Source: CAYUMU01 sp964445985
Lineage (GTDB): Bacteria; Planctomycetota; Planctomycetia; Pirellulales; S012-138
Assembly (NCBI GenBank): GCA_964445985.1
Contig: CAYUMU010000025.1
Coordinates: forward strand, 1 to 64,000
Reading direction: 5' to 3'
DNA: 64,000 nucleotides
Below the pieces are notes generated by a model. That model did not search any database. It had not been told where the DNA came from and worked only from the letters and a program-made list of their open reading frames with translations. Of the stretch, positions 1 through 9,002 are shown piece by piece (position 1 is the first letter of the stretch; every line of letters begins with the position of its first letter). Made by a program: the position numbers and the translations under genes.

Positions 1-176
1 CCAAAAGGTACAACGGAGATGTGGGGGATAAAGAGGGCGCTAGCCCAGGGTCGGCTTCCCAGGAAAACTCGGCGACAGGCTTTCCATCTCTGGCGCCCGA
101 ACGATAGAAAGTAAGGTGGTGGCTCGTCAGCCACCGACTTTGGCTCATTCCGAAAAAATACCTGGGAGTTGTTTGC

Positions 177-494
177 ATGCCGCTGGTCAAACATGCCGTG
201 TTGTTGCGTTTCAAGCCGGAGGTTACCGCTTCGCAGGCAGCCGAGTTGCTGGCGGCCGTGGGGGGGTTGCAGGCCAAAATCCCCGGCATCGTGGACTTTT
301 CGGGCGGACCCTATTCCAGCCCCGAGGGCTTCAACAAAGGCTTTACCCACGGCTTTGTGATGACCTTTGCAGACGAGCAATCGCGCGACGAGTACCTGCC
401 CCACTCCGAGCACGAGGTGGTCAAACAGCAAATCCTGGCAGCCCTGGACGGCGGCCCCGACGGCGTGGTGGCCTTTGATTGGCTGGTAAGCTAG
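177..494 (+). CDS. Dabb-family (stress-responsive alpha/beta barrel) protein
   Basis: Small single-domain cytoplasmic protein of 105 residues, the usual length for a Dabb (dimeric alpha/beta barrel) domain. The opening strand VKHAVLLRFKPEV and the middle segment GFVMTFADEQSRDEYLPH, followed by a His-rich turn and a closing strand VVAFDWLV, fit the family. Members usually dimerise; some are stress-induced and some are enzymes, and nothing here says which. The ATG is preceded by GGGAG at 164-168, eight bases away. It stands alone upstream of the SecA-like gene, with no clear functional link. Confidence 0.8.
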   Translation: MPLVKHAVLLRFKPEVTASQAAELLAAVGGLQAKIPGIVDFSGGPYSSPEGFNKGFTHGFVMTFADEQSRDEYLPHSEHEVVKQQILAALDGGPDGVVAFDWLVS

Positions 495-711
495 GGGCGG
501 ACCCCAATAACTTAGAAAGTAGGCTGATTGTTCATCAACTACCCTGATATGGATGGACTAGTCAAGGGTCTGAGTCTCGTTTGGCTTTTTAGCCATCAGG
601 CATGGTTGATATTTCAAATTTCTGGAAAGCAGTCGGATGGCGCTACGAGTTACGCCCCGCATTTATCCAACCAAAATGCACACCCGCCCGCGAGGGATCG
701 CGGGCCGAACG

Positions 712-718
712 AAAAGGA
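712..718 (+). promoter_or_regulatory. Ribosome binding site supporting a TTG start
   Basis: AAAAGGA lies ten bases before a TTG codon at 729. I used it to choose the start of the SecA-like gene over the longer in-frame starts at 528 (TTG) and 549 (ATG), which have no recognisable site. Confidence 0.4.
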
Positions 719-728
719 CGTCCTTGCT

Positions 729-2660
729 TTGTGGCAGTTGATTTCAACTCGGTTTCCGCGTTTGCTGCGCGGCGGGGCCTCGGGCGCGCGCGCGGCCGCG
801 GGGTTTCTGCCCGCGATTGAAGCCTGGGAGCCCAAGGTGGCAGCGTTCAGCGACGGCGACCTGCACCGCCAGAGCCTGTCGCTGCGTTATCGGGCCAAAA
901 GCGGGGAGCCATTGCGAAAAATGCTGCCCGAGGGCTTTGCCCTGGTTCGCGAGGCGGCCCGCCGCAAGCTGGCAATGCGGCACTTCGACGTCCAAATGAT
1001 CGGCGGCGCCCTGCTGCTCTTGGGCAACGTGGTCGAAATGCAAACGGGCGAAGGCAAAACGCTGACCGCCACATTGCCGCTGTACCTGCAAGCCCTCAGC
1101 GGCCGCGGCGCTCACCTGGCCACGGCCAACGACTACCTGGCCGAACGCGACGCCAACATGATGCGGCCCGTTTATCAGACCTTGGGGCTCACCGTGGGCG
1201 TGGTCACGGCCAACATGCAGCCCCCCGATCGCCGCAAAGCCTACGCGGCCGACATCACCTATGGCACCGCCAAAGAAATGGGGTTCGACTTCCTCCGCGA
1301 TCGCATCCAAATGCGGCAGCAAAACGAAGGCGGCCGCGACATGCTGGGGGCCATGCTCGGCAACGGCGGCAGCCAAAAAAGCGAACTGTTGATGCGAGGT
1401 CTGCACTATGGCCTGATTGACGAGGCCGATAGCATTCTCATCGACGAAGCCCGCACGCCGCTGATCATCAGCACGCCCCCTGGCGCTCAAGAAAATGCCG
1501 TGGTCGAAGGTTGCCGCTGGGGGGCGGCGGTTGCCAACCGATTCGAGGAAGACCACCACTACGACTATGATCCCGACACCCGCAAGGTGGAACTTACCGC
1601 GTCGGGCCGCGAGTTGGTGCGGGCTCTGCGCAAGCCCGGCGAGATCGATGGGCTGACGACCGTGGACCTCTACGAAATCGTCGAGCGAGCGGTCAAGGTG
1701 GCGCGCGACTTCACGCTCGACCAGCAGTATGTGATTCGCGACGGCGAAGTGGTGATTGTCGACGAATTCACCGGCCGGTTGGGTGAAGGCCGCAAGTGGC
1801 GCGACGGCATCCACCAGGCGATTGAAGCCAAGGAAGGCATCGAGATTTCGCCTCCCACGCGCCAGGCCGCTCGCGTCACCGTGCAAGAACTGTTCACCCG
1901 CTACGAACGGCTAGCTGGCATGACCGGCACCGCCGCCAGCGCGGCGGGCGAATTGCGGCGGGTATATCGGTTGCCGATGGCGATTGTGCCGACCCGCAAA
2001 CCCAACCGCCGCACACGCCTGCCCGACGCGGTTTACGCCCTGGGCGAAGAACGCTGGCAAGCCATTGTGGAAGAGGTTCGCACGTTGCACCAGCAAGGCC
2101 GGCCGGTGCTGATTGGCACCCGCAGCATCGATAAATCGGAGTACCTGTCCAAGCGAATGCAGGCCGCCGGTATCCCCCACGAAGTGCTCAATGCCAAAAA
2201 CCCCAAGACCGAAGCCGTGGTGATCGCCGAAGCCGGCCAGTCGGGGCGCGTGACCATCGCCACCAACATGGCCGGGCGCGGAACCGATATTGTGCTGGGA
2301 GCAGGCGTGGCCGACCTGGGCGGCTTGCACGTCATCGCCAGCGAAATGCACGAATCGGCGCGAATCGACCGCCAACTGGCGGGCCGCGCCGGCCGGCAAG
2401 GCGACCCTGGCTCGTTCCGTCAATTTCTCTCGCTGGAAGATGAACTGCTAGTCACGGCCTACGGTGAAGCTCGGGTGCAAAAGTGGCGCAAGAACGCTGC
2501 CGGCAACCTGGCCCGCTACGCCAAACTCTTCCGCACGGCCCAGCGCCGCATCGAGCGCCGCCACAGCCGCGACCGCCGCAAGTTGCTGTACTTCACCCAA
2601 CAACGAGCCAAGATGCTGCGCGAACTGGGCCAAGACCCGTACCTCGACGCGCCCGATTAG
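729..2660 (+). CDS. SecA-like preprotein translocase ATPase, short form
   Basis: DEAD-box type ATPase of the SecA family, which drives unfolded proteins through the SecYEG channel. Visible signatures are MQTGEGKTLTATLP (Walker A), LIDEADSILIDEARTPLII (Walker B/DEAD), the MTGTA motif and NMAGRGTDI with QLAGRAGRQGDPGS (helicase motifs V and VI). The protein is about 643 residues, against roughly 850-950 for housekeeping SecA. It stops soon after the helical scaffold and lacks the C-terminal zinc-binding tail, so it is more likely an accessory SecA2-like paralog than the main SecA. The frame is open back to 528, but the first ~65 codons upstream look non-coding and SecA homology begins only around residue 30. 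Confidence 0.85.
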   Translation: MWQLISTRFPRLLRGGASGARAAAGFLPAIEAWEPKVAAFSDGDLHRQSLSLRYRAKSGEPLRKMLPEGFALVREAARRKLAMRHFDVQMIGGALLLLGNVVEMQTGEGKTLTATLPLYLQALSGRGAHLATANDYLAERDANMMRPVYQTLGLTVGVVTANMQPPDRRKAYAADITYGTAKEMGFDFLRDRIQMRQQNEGGRDMLGAMLGNGGSQKSELLMRGLHYGLIDEADSILIDEARTPLIISTPPGAQENAVVEGCRWGAAVANRFEEDHHYDYDPDTRKVELTASGRELVRALRKPGEIDGLTTVDLYEIVERAVKVARDFTLDQQYVIRDGEVVIVDEFTGRLGEGRKWRDGIHQAIEAKEGIEISPPTRQAARVTVQELFTRYERLAGMTGTAASAAGELRRVYRLPMAIVPTRKPNRRTRLPDAVYALGEERWQAIVEEVRTLHQQGRPVLIGTRSIDKSEYLSKRMQAAGIPHEVLNAKNPKTEAVVIAEAGQSGRVTIATNMAGRGTDIVLGAGVADLGGLHVIASEMHESARIDRQLAGRAGRQGDPGSFRQFLSLEDELLVTAYGEARVQKWRKNAAGNLARYAKLFRTAQRRIERRHSRDRRKLLYFTQQRAKMLRELGQDPYLDAPD

Positions 2661-2834
2661 TCGTAGCAATCGGCACAAGCTGTCCGCGACGAACGTCCAC
2701 CATGCCAGCGGGGCTCGCGGCTTCCCGACCGGCCCGCCATTTTGCATGCAGCTTAACGCGCCAAGTCGCGGCGTGAATTAGACTCTCTACATGACGAAGC
2801 GCGCGCCGGCAGGCATTTCTTCGGTTTGGTCACG

Positions 2835-4088
2835 ATGGATCTCACGCTCGAATTCACACTGCAAAAACTCGCCATCTCGCTCGGGCTGGGGCTGCTCGTG
2901 GGGTTGCAGCGCGAGCACGCCGACAGCCAACTGGCCGGCATCCGCACCTTCGCCATCATTGCTCTGCTGGGTTCGGTCAGCGTCTTGCTGGCCATCGAAT
3001 TGGATAGTGCGTGGATCATTGGCCTGGCCGGCTTGGGTGTTGCCGGCATGCTGATGGTGGGCAACATCATGAAGCTCGACCAGGGCGATGCCAGCCCCGG
3101 CATTACCACCGAGGTGGCCGCGCTGCTGATGTTCGGCGTGGGGGCTTACGTTGTTGTGGGACATGCCGAAGTGGCCGTGGTTGTAACCGGCGTGCTCGCC
3201 GTACTGCTGCACTTCAAACACAATCTGCACGCTTTCGTGGATCGGATGGGCGAACGCGATGCCCTGGCCGTGATGCAGTTTGTGCTGATCGCACTGGTGA
3301 TTTTTCCCGTGCTCCCCAACCAGGCGTACGGGCCGTATGGCGTGCTCAATCCGCAAGAAATCTGGCTGATGGTAGTGCTGATCGTCGGCATCAGCCTGGC
3401 GGGCTATGTGGCGTTCAAGGTATTGGGCAATCAAGCAGGCACCATTCTGGCAGGCGTGCTGGGAGGACTGATCTCGAGCACGGCCACCACCGTCAGCTAT
3501 TCACGGCGAACCAGGCATGCCGACGAAATTGCCAGCCATGCCGCGCTGGTGATCATCATTGCTTCCACCATTGCCTTTGCCCGCGTGGTGGGCGAAGTGG
3601 CCATTGTTGCTCCGCGGCTCCTCCCGCAAATTGCCCCGCCGCTGGTCGCCATGTTTGTGTGGATGGCCCTGATTTGCGGAGGCTGGTACTTTTTTGGAAG
3701 AGGGGAAGCTGGCGAACTGCCCGAACCGAGCAACCCGGCAGAACTCAAGTCGGCCTTAATTTTCGGGGCCATTTACGCGGTGGTGCTGCTGGCGGTCGCG
3801 GCGGCCAAAGAATATTTCGGCAACCAGGGCCTGTACGTGGTCGCGGTGGTGTCGGGCCTGACTGACATGGACGCCATCACGCTTTCCACGGCCCGCTTGG
3901 CCAGCCAGCAGCAACTCGAAGCGGGCGTCGCCTGGCGGACCATTCTGATTGCCGCCCTGGCAAACCTGGTGTTCAAAGGCGGCATGGTCGCCGTGCTTGG
4001 GAGCCGCCGTTTGACCTGGCAAATCGCCATCCTCTTCGGCCTCTCGCTGTTGGGCGGAATTCTGTTGTTAATGCTCTGGCCCACCTAG
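2835..4088 (+). CDS. MgtC/SapB-DUF4010 family membrane protein
   Basis: Polytopic inner-membrane protein of 417 residues. The N-terminal ~130 residues carry the MgtC/SapB signature (LGLGLLVGLQREH, then GIRTFAIIALLGS), and the rest matches the DUF4010 domain typical of the long members of this family (GLISSTATTVSYSRR; GLTDMDAITLS near the C-terminus). About eleven hydrophobic helices are visible. The function of long MgtC/DUF4010 proteins is unknown; short MgtC proteins affect magnesium homeostasis and virulence. The ATG at 2835 is preferred to a TTG three codons upstream. It is transcribed alone. Confidence 0.85.
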   Translation: MDLTLEFTLQKLAISLGLGLLVGLQREHADSQLAGIRTFAIIALLGSVSVLLAIELDSAWIIGLAGLGVAGMLMVGNIMKLDQGDASPGITTEVAALLMFGVGAYVVVGHAEVAVVVTGVLAVLLHFKHNLHAFVDRMGERDALAVMQFVLIALVIFPVLPNQAYGPYGVLNPQEIWLMVVLIVGISLAGYVAFKVLGNQAGTILAGVLGGLISSTATTVSYSRRTRHADEIASHAALVIIIASTIAFARVVGEVAIVAPRLLPQIAPPLVAMFVWMALICGGWYFFGRGEAGELPEPSNPAELKSALIFGAIYAVVLLAVAAAKEYFGNQGLYVVAVVSGLTDMDAITLSTARLASQQQLEAGVAWRTILIAALANLVFKGGMVAVLGSRRLTWQIAILFGLSLLGGILLLMLWPT

Positions 4089-4129
4089 GGGTAGCCGCGG
4101 CGGCATTTCTTGACCAGCCAACCCACTGG

Positions 4130-4207
4130 CCACTGCCGCGCGTTCCGCTCCCGCCTCGCACAGCCAATCACGGCGCGAGTTCGCCGCGACGTGCCGGTTA
4201 TCAGGCC
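4130..4207 (-). repeat. Dispersed repeat family E, single arm
   Basis: This sequence is the reverse complement of an element also seen at 10444-10481 and 48736-48773 and, in this same orientation, at 10535-10599. The shared core is the complement of CGAAnCCGCGCCnTCATT. It lies between the DUF4010 and SppA genes. No reading frame explains it. Confidence 0.55.
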
Positions 4208-4379
4208 GCGGTCGGCGACCGCCGGCCTACAGCAAACGGCGGCCCACGGGTACAATGCTAGACTTAAGCAGTCAACTTGGGGGTGGGCAGTTCTTCATCC
4301 GATCCATTCGCCAACCGTAGCCTCGCTCTCTGACCGGCTTGCTGGCGAACTCCGATCCATTTCAGCAAAAGGTACAGCC

Positions 4380-5507
4380 ATGGAACAAGACCCCAACCGC
4401 GACGACGCGTTCTCGGAGAAAAACCCTCACGGCGCCGGCGGAGCACCCATTGCCGGCCGCCCAATTGCGCAGCCCATGCCCCCCTACTACGGCTATCCGC
4501 CTCCTCCCCGGTCTCGTTCGCGCTGGTTGTGGATCTTGCTGATCATTCTCGTGCCGGTAGCGTTTGTTTATATGCTCATGGCCAACCTGGCCAGCACCTT
4601 GGGTCCCCAGAACGACTTGATCGAAGCTCGCTACAACCGTGAGCGTTGGAAGGGTAAGAAAAAAATCGCCGTGATCCACATCGAAGGCACCATTTATGAA
4701 ACCGAAGGCGGCTTCGTCAAGAAGCAGATCGACCGCATCCGCCAAGACAACGACGTGGTGGGCGTTGTGCTTCGCGTGGATTCGCCCGGCGGAACGGTTT
4801 CAGCTAGCGACTTCTTGCTGCACCATCTCAAAGAGCTTCGCCATCGTAGCGAAGATGATCCGCTCCCCCTGGTCGTCAGCATGGGCAGCATGGCCGCCAG
4901 CGGAGGCTACTATGTATCCATGGCCGTGGAGGACCAGCCTGACAGTATCTTTGTGGAACCCACCACCTGGACCGGCTCCATCGGCGTGATCATTCCGCAC
5001 TACAGCATCGAGCCGTGGTCCAAAGACTATATCATGGAGCAATCGATCAAGAGCCACGAGCTCAAAGGCATGGGCAGCATCTTCAAGCCGCTCAGCGATG
5101 AAGAGCAAGCCATCTTTCAAGGGCTGGTGGACGACGCTTTTGCCCGGTTCAAGGAAGTGGTGATGTCGGGCCGCCCCGAACTGCGTCCCAAGGCGCCCGG
5201 TGGACCCACTCCTCAGTTCGATAAACTGGCCACGGGCCAAATCTTTACGGCCAGGCAGGCACTCGATTCCGACCTGGCCGATAAAGAAGGCTTTATGGAC
5301 GACGCGATCGCCCGCTGCCTGGAACTGGCCCAAGTGGAAAAAGACGACGCCTACGTGGTGTATTTCAAGAAGCAAGGAAGCCTGTTCGATGGCCTGCTGA
5401 TGGAAAGCGGCCAACCAACGCTGGACATGAAAATGCTGAACGACCTGGCTACCCCCAAAGCGTTCTTCTTGTGCACCTGGATGCCGGGCCTGGCCAAAGG
5501 CAACTAG
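4380..5507 (+). CDS. sppA: Signal peptide peptidase SppA-type S49 serine protease
   Basis: Membrane-anchored S49 peptidase of 375 residues, expected to clear cleaved signal peptides in the membrane. A proline-rich cytoplasmic N-terminus is followed by one transmembrane helix (about 48-66). The catalytic domain has VDSPGGTVSAS (134-143) and SMGSMAASGGYY, where Ser174 is the likely nucleophile. A lysine at about 229 (KSHELKG) is the likely general base, about as far downstream as in Bacillus SppA. The size fits the short single-domain SppA form. The ATG at 4380 follows AAAGGTAC; an upstream in-frame extension to 4110 overlaps repeat sequence and is rejected. Two hairpins follow the stop codon. 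Confidence 0.87.
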   Translation: MEQDPNRDDAFSEKNPHGAGGAPIAGRPIAQPMPPYYGYPPPPRSRSRWLWILLIILVPVAFVYMLMANLASTLGPQNDLIEARYNRERWKGKKKIAVIHIEGTIYETEGGFVKKQIDRIRQDNDVVGVVLRVDSPGGTVSASDFLLHHLKELRHRSEDDPLPLVVSMGSMAASGGYYVSMAVEDQPDSIFVEPTTWTGSIGVIIPHYSIEPWSKDYIMEQSIKSHELKGMGSIFKPLSDEEQAIFQGLVDDAFARFKEVVMSGRPELRPKAPGGPTPQFDKLATGQIFTARQALDSDLADKEGFMDDAIARCLELAQVEKDDAYVVYFKKQGSLFDGLLMESGQPTLDMKMLNDLATPKAFFLCTWMPGLAKGN

Positions 5508-5520
5508 CCTAGCCCCGAGG

Positions 5521-5540
5521 CACGGGCGTCCTCGCCCGTG
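5521..5540. terminator. Perfect 8-bp hairpin with TCCT loop after sppA
   Basis: CACGGGCG-TCCT-CGCCCGTG is a perfect 8-bp stem with a four-base loop 13 bases after the sppA stop. There is no T-run, so it is not a classical intrinsic terminator. It could stop transcription with Rho or protect the 3' end. A sister hairpin with the complementary loop lies at 5601. Confidence 0.5.
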
Positions 5541-5600
5541 AATTCGCGCCGCCACCACAACAACGGCCGAACCCAAACCCAGTCCCAATCTCCATACACT

Positions 5601-5620
5601 CTTGGCCGAGGACGGCCAAG
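5601..5620. repeat. Perfect 8-bp hairpin with AGGA loop
   Basis: CTTGGCCG-AGGA-CGGCCAAG has the same stem length as the hairpin at 5521-5540. Read on the other strand its loop is TCCT too, giving a common core CGTCCTCG. The two look like inverted members of one small REP-like family. Confidence 0.5.
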
Positions 5621-5810
5621 ATGGAGCTTTCTCCAAGTTGGCAATGCGCGCCGCCGCTCGCTATTCTAAAGCCGTAAACCAGAACAAGTGAGAACGGCAG
5701 TTAAGCGAGGGATCGGTCATACAGGCCAATTCTTCTCTCGCACTTCGCTTACTTCCTTTCAGCCGCTCGGCTAAGGACGATACCACCAAATTCTTGCTCG
5801 CCGCCAATAG

Positions 5811-5890
5811 TTTCTTGCTCGTTAACATCTCCGCAAGCCGCGGAGAACTTTAATGCCTCAGCGTCCGTTTGCGGTTTACCCGCGTTAAGG
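5811..5890 (+). repeat. Dispersed repeat family A, copy 1
   Basis: Copy of an ~80-base element that also occurs at 14843-14920, 21383-21463 and, inverted, 35736-35816. It runs from TTTCTTGCTCGTTAACATCT through a perfect stem TCTCCGC/GCGGAGA to GGTTTACCCGCGTTAAGGA. Here its last bases (AAGGA) fall at ribosome-binding distance from the ATG at 5900. Confidence 0.8.
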
Positions 5891-5899
5891 ACAAACGCT

Positions 5900-7036
5900 A
5901 TGGATTGGTCGCAGGTCAGTCTCGAGGGTCCCGATCCTCATCTACCACCCAACCAGCATTCGTTCCAAGCCAGCAATGCGGCCCAGGTTCGGCTTTCTCA
6001 GGTAAAGTACCTCAGTTGCTACCCCGGCCCATTTTTGTGGACCTTGGGGATCCTGATCGTTTGCTCGATCGCCGCCTGGTTTGTGCATTGGTCGTTCGAA
6101 ATTCCGGCGGTGATTGTGCTGGTGCTGTTCTTGTTTGTGCTCTACCGCAACACGCAGCGGGCCATTTTTGGCGATGTCTGCCCCGGCATCGTCGTCAATC
6201 TCGACCCTTGCCTGGTGGCTTTCTCCACCGACTTGCTAACCGATCCGACTCGGCTTCGCCCGGCATTGCAGGTTTACGAGGAACCGCTGCACCGCGCGCT
6301 GGGCCGTCCGCCGGTGCTGGGTGAACGCGTCCCGGTAATCACGGTATACGGCACTCTCACCGAGCAAGGATATTGGGCTTGCCTGATGCCGTTCGCGGCC
6401 GCTTGTTGCACCAACGACGCCTTTACGTTGCAGCGGTTGCTGCAGAGCATTCCCGCCCAAGAATGGGAACTGCTCACGGCCAAGTTGGCCCGAGCGCCGC
6501 GGCCATTGTTTCCCGGTTTGTATCGCGTGATTGTGCCGACAGAGCCGGGGCACGTGGAGTCGAGCCAAACCCGTGAGCTCACGCAACTGCTCGCCATGCG
6601 GCTGGCCACGCGCCCCGTGCCGGGCGGCGCGCCCATGCTGGGGAGGGCGGCGGCCTATCTCGAAATGATTTCACTGGCCGAGCCCGACAATGTGTTTGGC
6701 GTGATTGGAGCGATGTTGGTGTTTCCGTTCACGCTGCTGGCTTTCTTTTGGTTCCCTGGTCTCCGCACTCCGCCAGCAGCCACCGGCTACGTGGTGGGCA
6801 TGTTCGCGGTGCTGATCGCGCTGGGGTTGGTGCTCGATAAATTCCATTTCCGTAACTGGGTTGCTGAAACCCTCGTTCCGCAGTCCCAATATCTCAAGGT
6901 CGATTTCCGCGCCGTGGCGGCCGCCTTGAGCGTGATTACCGAGCACGACCAAATGGTCGATCCGGCCATTCGCAAACTGGCGGCCCAGGCCAAGGTGTTT
7001 GCCAGCTGCGCCGAAGACGCGGCCCCGCTGGGCTAA
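5900..7036 (+). CDS. Membrane protein, DUF3239-like
   Basis: 378-residue membrane protein. Two adjacent helices lie at about 45-65 and 68-85, then a soluble stretch beginning PGIVVNLDPCLVAFSTDL, then two more helices at about 265-305, and a soluble C-terminal tail. The PG-V-P-LVA-TDL block followed by a strand running into a basic segment resembles DUF3239 proteins, common in planctomycetes and without known function. I hold that family name loosely. The start is supported by AAGGA ten bases upstream, supplied by repeat A1. No conserved neighbour suggests a role. Confidence 0.6.
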   Translation: MDWSQVSLEGPDPHLPPNQHSFQASNAAQVRLSQVKYLSCYPGPFLWTLGILIVCSIAAWFVHWSFEIPAVIVLVLFLFVLYRNTQRAIFGDVCPGIVVNLDPCLVAFSTDLLTDPTRLRPALQVYEEPLHRALGRPPVLGERVPVITVYGTLTEQGYWACLMPFAAACCTNDAFTLQRLLQSIPAQEWELLTAKLARAPRPLFPGLYRVIVPTEPGHVESSQTRELTQLLAMRLATRPVPGGAPMLGRAAAYLEMISLAEPDNVFGVIGAMLVFPFTLLAFFWFPGLRTPPAATGYVVGMFAVLIALGLVLDKFHFRNWVAETLVPQSQYLKVDFRAVAAALSVITEHDQMVDPAIRKLAAQAKVFASCAEDAAPLG

Positions 7037-7282
7037 GCACGGGGGGGCGAAATGGAAGGCTCGGCGAGCGCCGTCGATAGGGCCGATCGTGTCGATTTCG
7101 CAACCCGGTTGCATCGGCGGGCCGTTCTGGCAAAATAGCGGCTCGCGCAGCGGGCGTTACGTTCCGGCCGGGGATCCCATTCGGTTTTTCCTCCACGCCG
7201 GGCACGGAGCTGGAAGTCTCACGCCCAGCAAAACTTATAACTTTTTTGATAGTCCGTCAGTTGCATGCGAGGAGTTTGACTT

Positions 7283-8278
7283 ATGCCGCGTCCGGTCACG
7301 CTGTTCACGGGCCAATGGGCCGATTTGTCGATTGAAGATATGGCCCGCAAGACGCGCGACTTTGGCTACGACGGCATCGAGTTGGCATGCTGGGGAGACC
7401 ATTTCGAGGTCGATCGGGCGATGGCCGAAGACGGCTACTGCCAGGCCAAGCGCGATTTGCTCGAAAAGCACGAGCTGCAATTGTTCGCCATCAGTGCCCA
7501 CCTGGTCGGCCAGGCCGTGTGCGACAACATCGACGCCCGGCATAAGTCCATCGTGCCCCCTTACGTGTGGGGCGACGGCGACCCGGCCGGCGTGAACCAG
7601 CGAGCCGCCGAAGAGCTTAAAGCCACGGCCCGCGCCGCCCAGAAACTGGGCGTTGAAGTCGTCAACGGCTTCACCGGCAGCAGTATCTGGCACTTGCTCT
7701 ATTCGTTCCCGCCGGTGCCCCCCTCGATGATCGATGCTGGCTTCGAGCAGTTTGCCGAGCGGTTCCACCCCATTCTCGACGTGTTTGGCGAGTGCGGCGT
7801 GAAGTTCGCCCTGGAAGTGCATCCCACCGAAATCGCCTTCGATATCCACACGGCCCAGCGTGCTTTAGACGCGCTCGACAACCGCGAAGAATTCGGCTTC
7901 AACTTCGACCCCAGTCACTTGCATTGGCAGGGCGTTGATTCCGTCGAATTCATTCGGGCCTTCCCCGACCGCATCTACCATGTGCATATCAAAGACGCCA
8001 TTGTGAACCTCAATGGCCGCACCGGCATCCTGGCCAGCCATCTCAACTTTGGCGACCATCGCCGCGGTTGGGACTTCCGTTCGCCCGGTCGTGGCGGCGT
8101 GAATTTTGAAGAAATCATCCGTGCCCTGAACGACATCAACTACCAAGGACCGCTGTCGGTGGAGTGGGAAGACTCGGGCATGGATCGCGAGCACGGCGCC
8201 CGCGAAGCGGCCGAGTTCGTCCACCAACTCGACTTCACGCCCAGCCAACGCGCTTTCGACGCGGCGTTTAGCGACTAG
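7283..8278 (+). CDS. Sugar phosphate isomerase/epimerase-type TIM barrel protein
   Basis: 331-residue protein of the xylose isomerase-like TIM barrel (AP endonuclease 2) superfamily. Expected metal ligands are visible at strand ends: Glu in FALEVHPTE, Asp in FNFDPSHLHWQG, His in IYHVHIKDA and Glu in LSVEWEDSG. These fit a divalent-metal sugar isomerase, epimerase or related inositol/sugar catabolic enzyme in the cytoplasm. The substrate cannot be read from sequence. GAGGAG at 7269-7274 sets the ATG. It stands alone, so there is no pathway context. Confidence 0.85.
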   Translation: MPRPVTLFTGQWADLSIEDMARKTRDFGYDGIELACWGDHFEVDRAMAEDGYCQAKRDLLEKHELQLFAISAHLVGQAVCDNIDARHKSIVPPYVWGDGDPAGVNQRAAEELKATARAAQKLGVEVVNGFTGSSIWHLLYSFPPVPPSMIDAGFEQFAERFHPILDVFGECGVKFALEVHPTEIAFDIHTAQRALDALDNREEFGFNFDPSHLHWQGVDSVEFIRAFPDRIYHVHIKDAIVNLNGRTGILASHLNFGDHRRGWDFRSPGRGGVNFEEIIRALNDINYQGPLSVEWEDSGMDREHGAREAAEFVHQLDFTPSQRAFDAAFSD

Positions 8279-8288
8279 TGGCTGGTGG

Positions 8289-8354
8289 CTGGGGTCAGGC
8301 TGTCAGCAGTAGGCATTCGATTTTGTGAGGGCATTAATGACAGCCTGCCCCCAG
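8289..8354. repeat. CTGGGG palindrome, family B copy 1
   Basis: Two 17-base arms, CTGGGGTCAGGCTGTCA (8289-8305) and TGACAGCCTGCCCCCAG (8338-8354), pair with one mismatch around a 32-base loop. It begins ten bases after the isomerase stop. The same stem type recurs at 16829-16895. Confidence 0.8.
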
Positions 8355-8539
8355 GAATGTTGAGCGACGCCACGCCGTGGCTCGAACCGGTTTGGCCAAA
8401 TTCGCCTGAGAGGGGCTGGTTGCCGGCAGCGTCTCGTTGATAGTCCACGCCCGACGTGTGGCAACCAGATCCCAGCCACCCCTCGCTGCCGTTGCCCTGC
8501 GGGGAGAGTGCATTCCCTTGCCGCTTGGAGAGGAACTGT

Positions 8540-8887
8540 ATGAGCGTGTTGATGCGCTGCGCGCTGCTGCTGGTTGGATCCAACATCTTCATGACGTTTG
8601 CCTGGTACGCCCACCTGCGCGATCTGGCCCAAAAGCCGTGGTACGTGGCGGCCCTGATCAGTTGGGGAATCGCCCTGTTTGAGTACCTGATTCAGGTTCC
8701 AGCCAACCGCATTGGCTATACCGAGCTTTCGCTAGGGCAACTCAAGATTTTGCAAGAGGTCATCACGCTGAGCGTGTTTGTGCCCTTTGCTATTTTCTAT
8801 ATGAAGCAGCCCCTCCGCTGGGACTTTGCTTGGGCCGGCCTGTGTTTGTGCGGGGCGGTGTACTTCGTGTTCCGCCAAGGCTCCTAG
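8540..8887 (+). CDS. DUF486 family small membrane protein (DMT superfamily)
   Basis: 115-residue inner-membrane protein with four predicted helices. The pattern NIFMTFAWYAHL, SWGIALFEYLIQVPANRIGY, LKILQEVITLSVFVPFA and DFAWAGLCLCGAVYFVF matches DUF486, a half-size relative of drug/metabolite transporters that probably works as a dimer. The transported compound is unknown. The ATG at 8540 is chosen because GGAGAGGA lies at 8527-8534; a longer frame to 8456 would begin in intergenic sequence. Confidence 0.85.
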   Translation: MSVLMRCALLLVGSNIFMTFAWYAHLRDLAQKPWYVAALISWGIALFEYLIQVPANRIGYTELSLGQLKILQEVITLSVFVPFAIFYMKQPLRWDFAWAGLCLCGAVYFVFRQGS

Positions 8888-9002
8888 CCAACACCGCGCT
8901 CCGGCTCTGGCAACTTGTTAGAATTCGTGGGAACGTACACCCGCACTTTGCCGGCCCACCCCAAGGTTGGGCCGCTGCTTTTGTGAGAAGGATCGTTGCA
9001 CC

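Larger units (their letters stand above)
5508..5899. other. Intergenic region with hairpins and repeat A1
   Basis: No gene is visible. It holds two tetraloop hairpins (5521-5540, 5601-5620) and, against the next start codon, one copy of the ~80-base family A repeat. The stretch between them has no structure I can support. Confidence 0.6.

Noticed and set aside
744..1886. Minus-strand frame of 380 codons over the SecA-like gene
   Set aside because: It is opposite the SecA ATPase motifs and has no start signal; a shadow.
4251..4256. TACAAT as a -10 element for sppA
   Set aside because: No acceptable -35 element lies 16-18 bases upstream.
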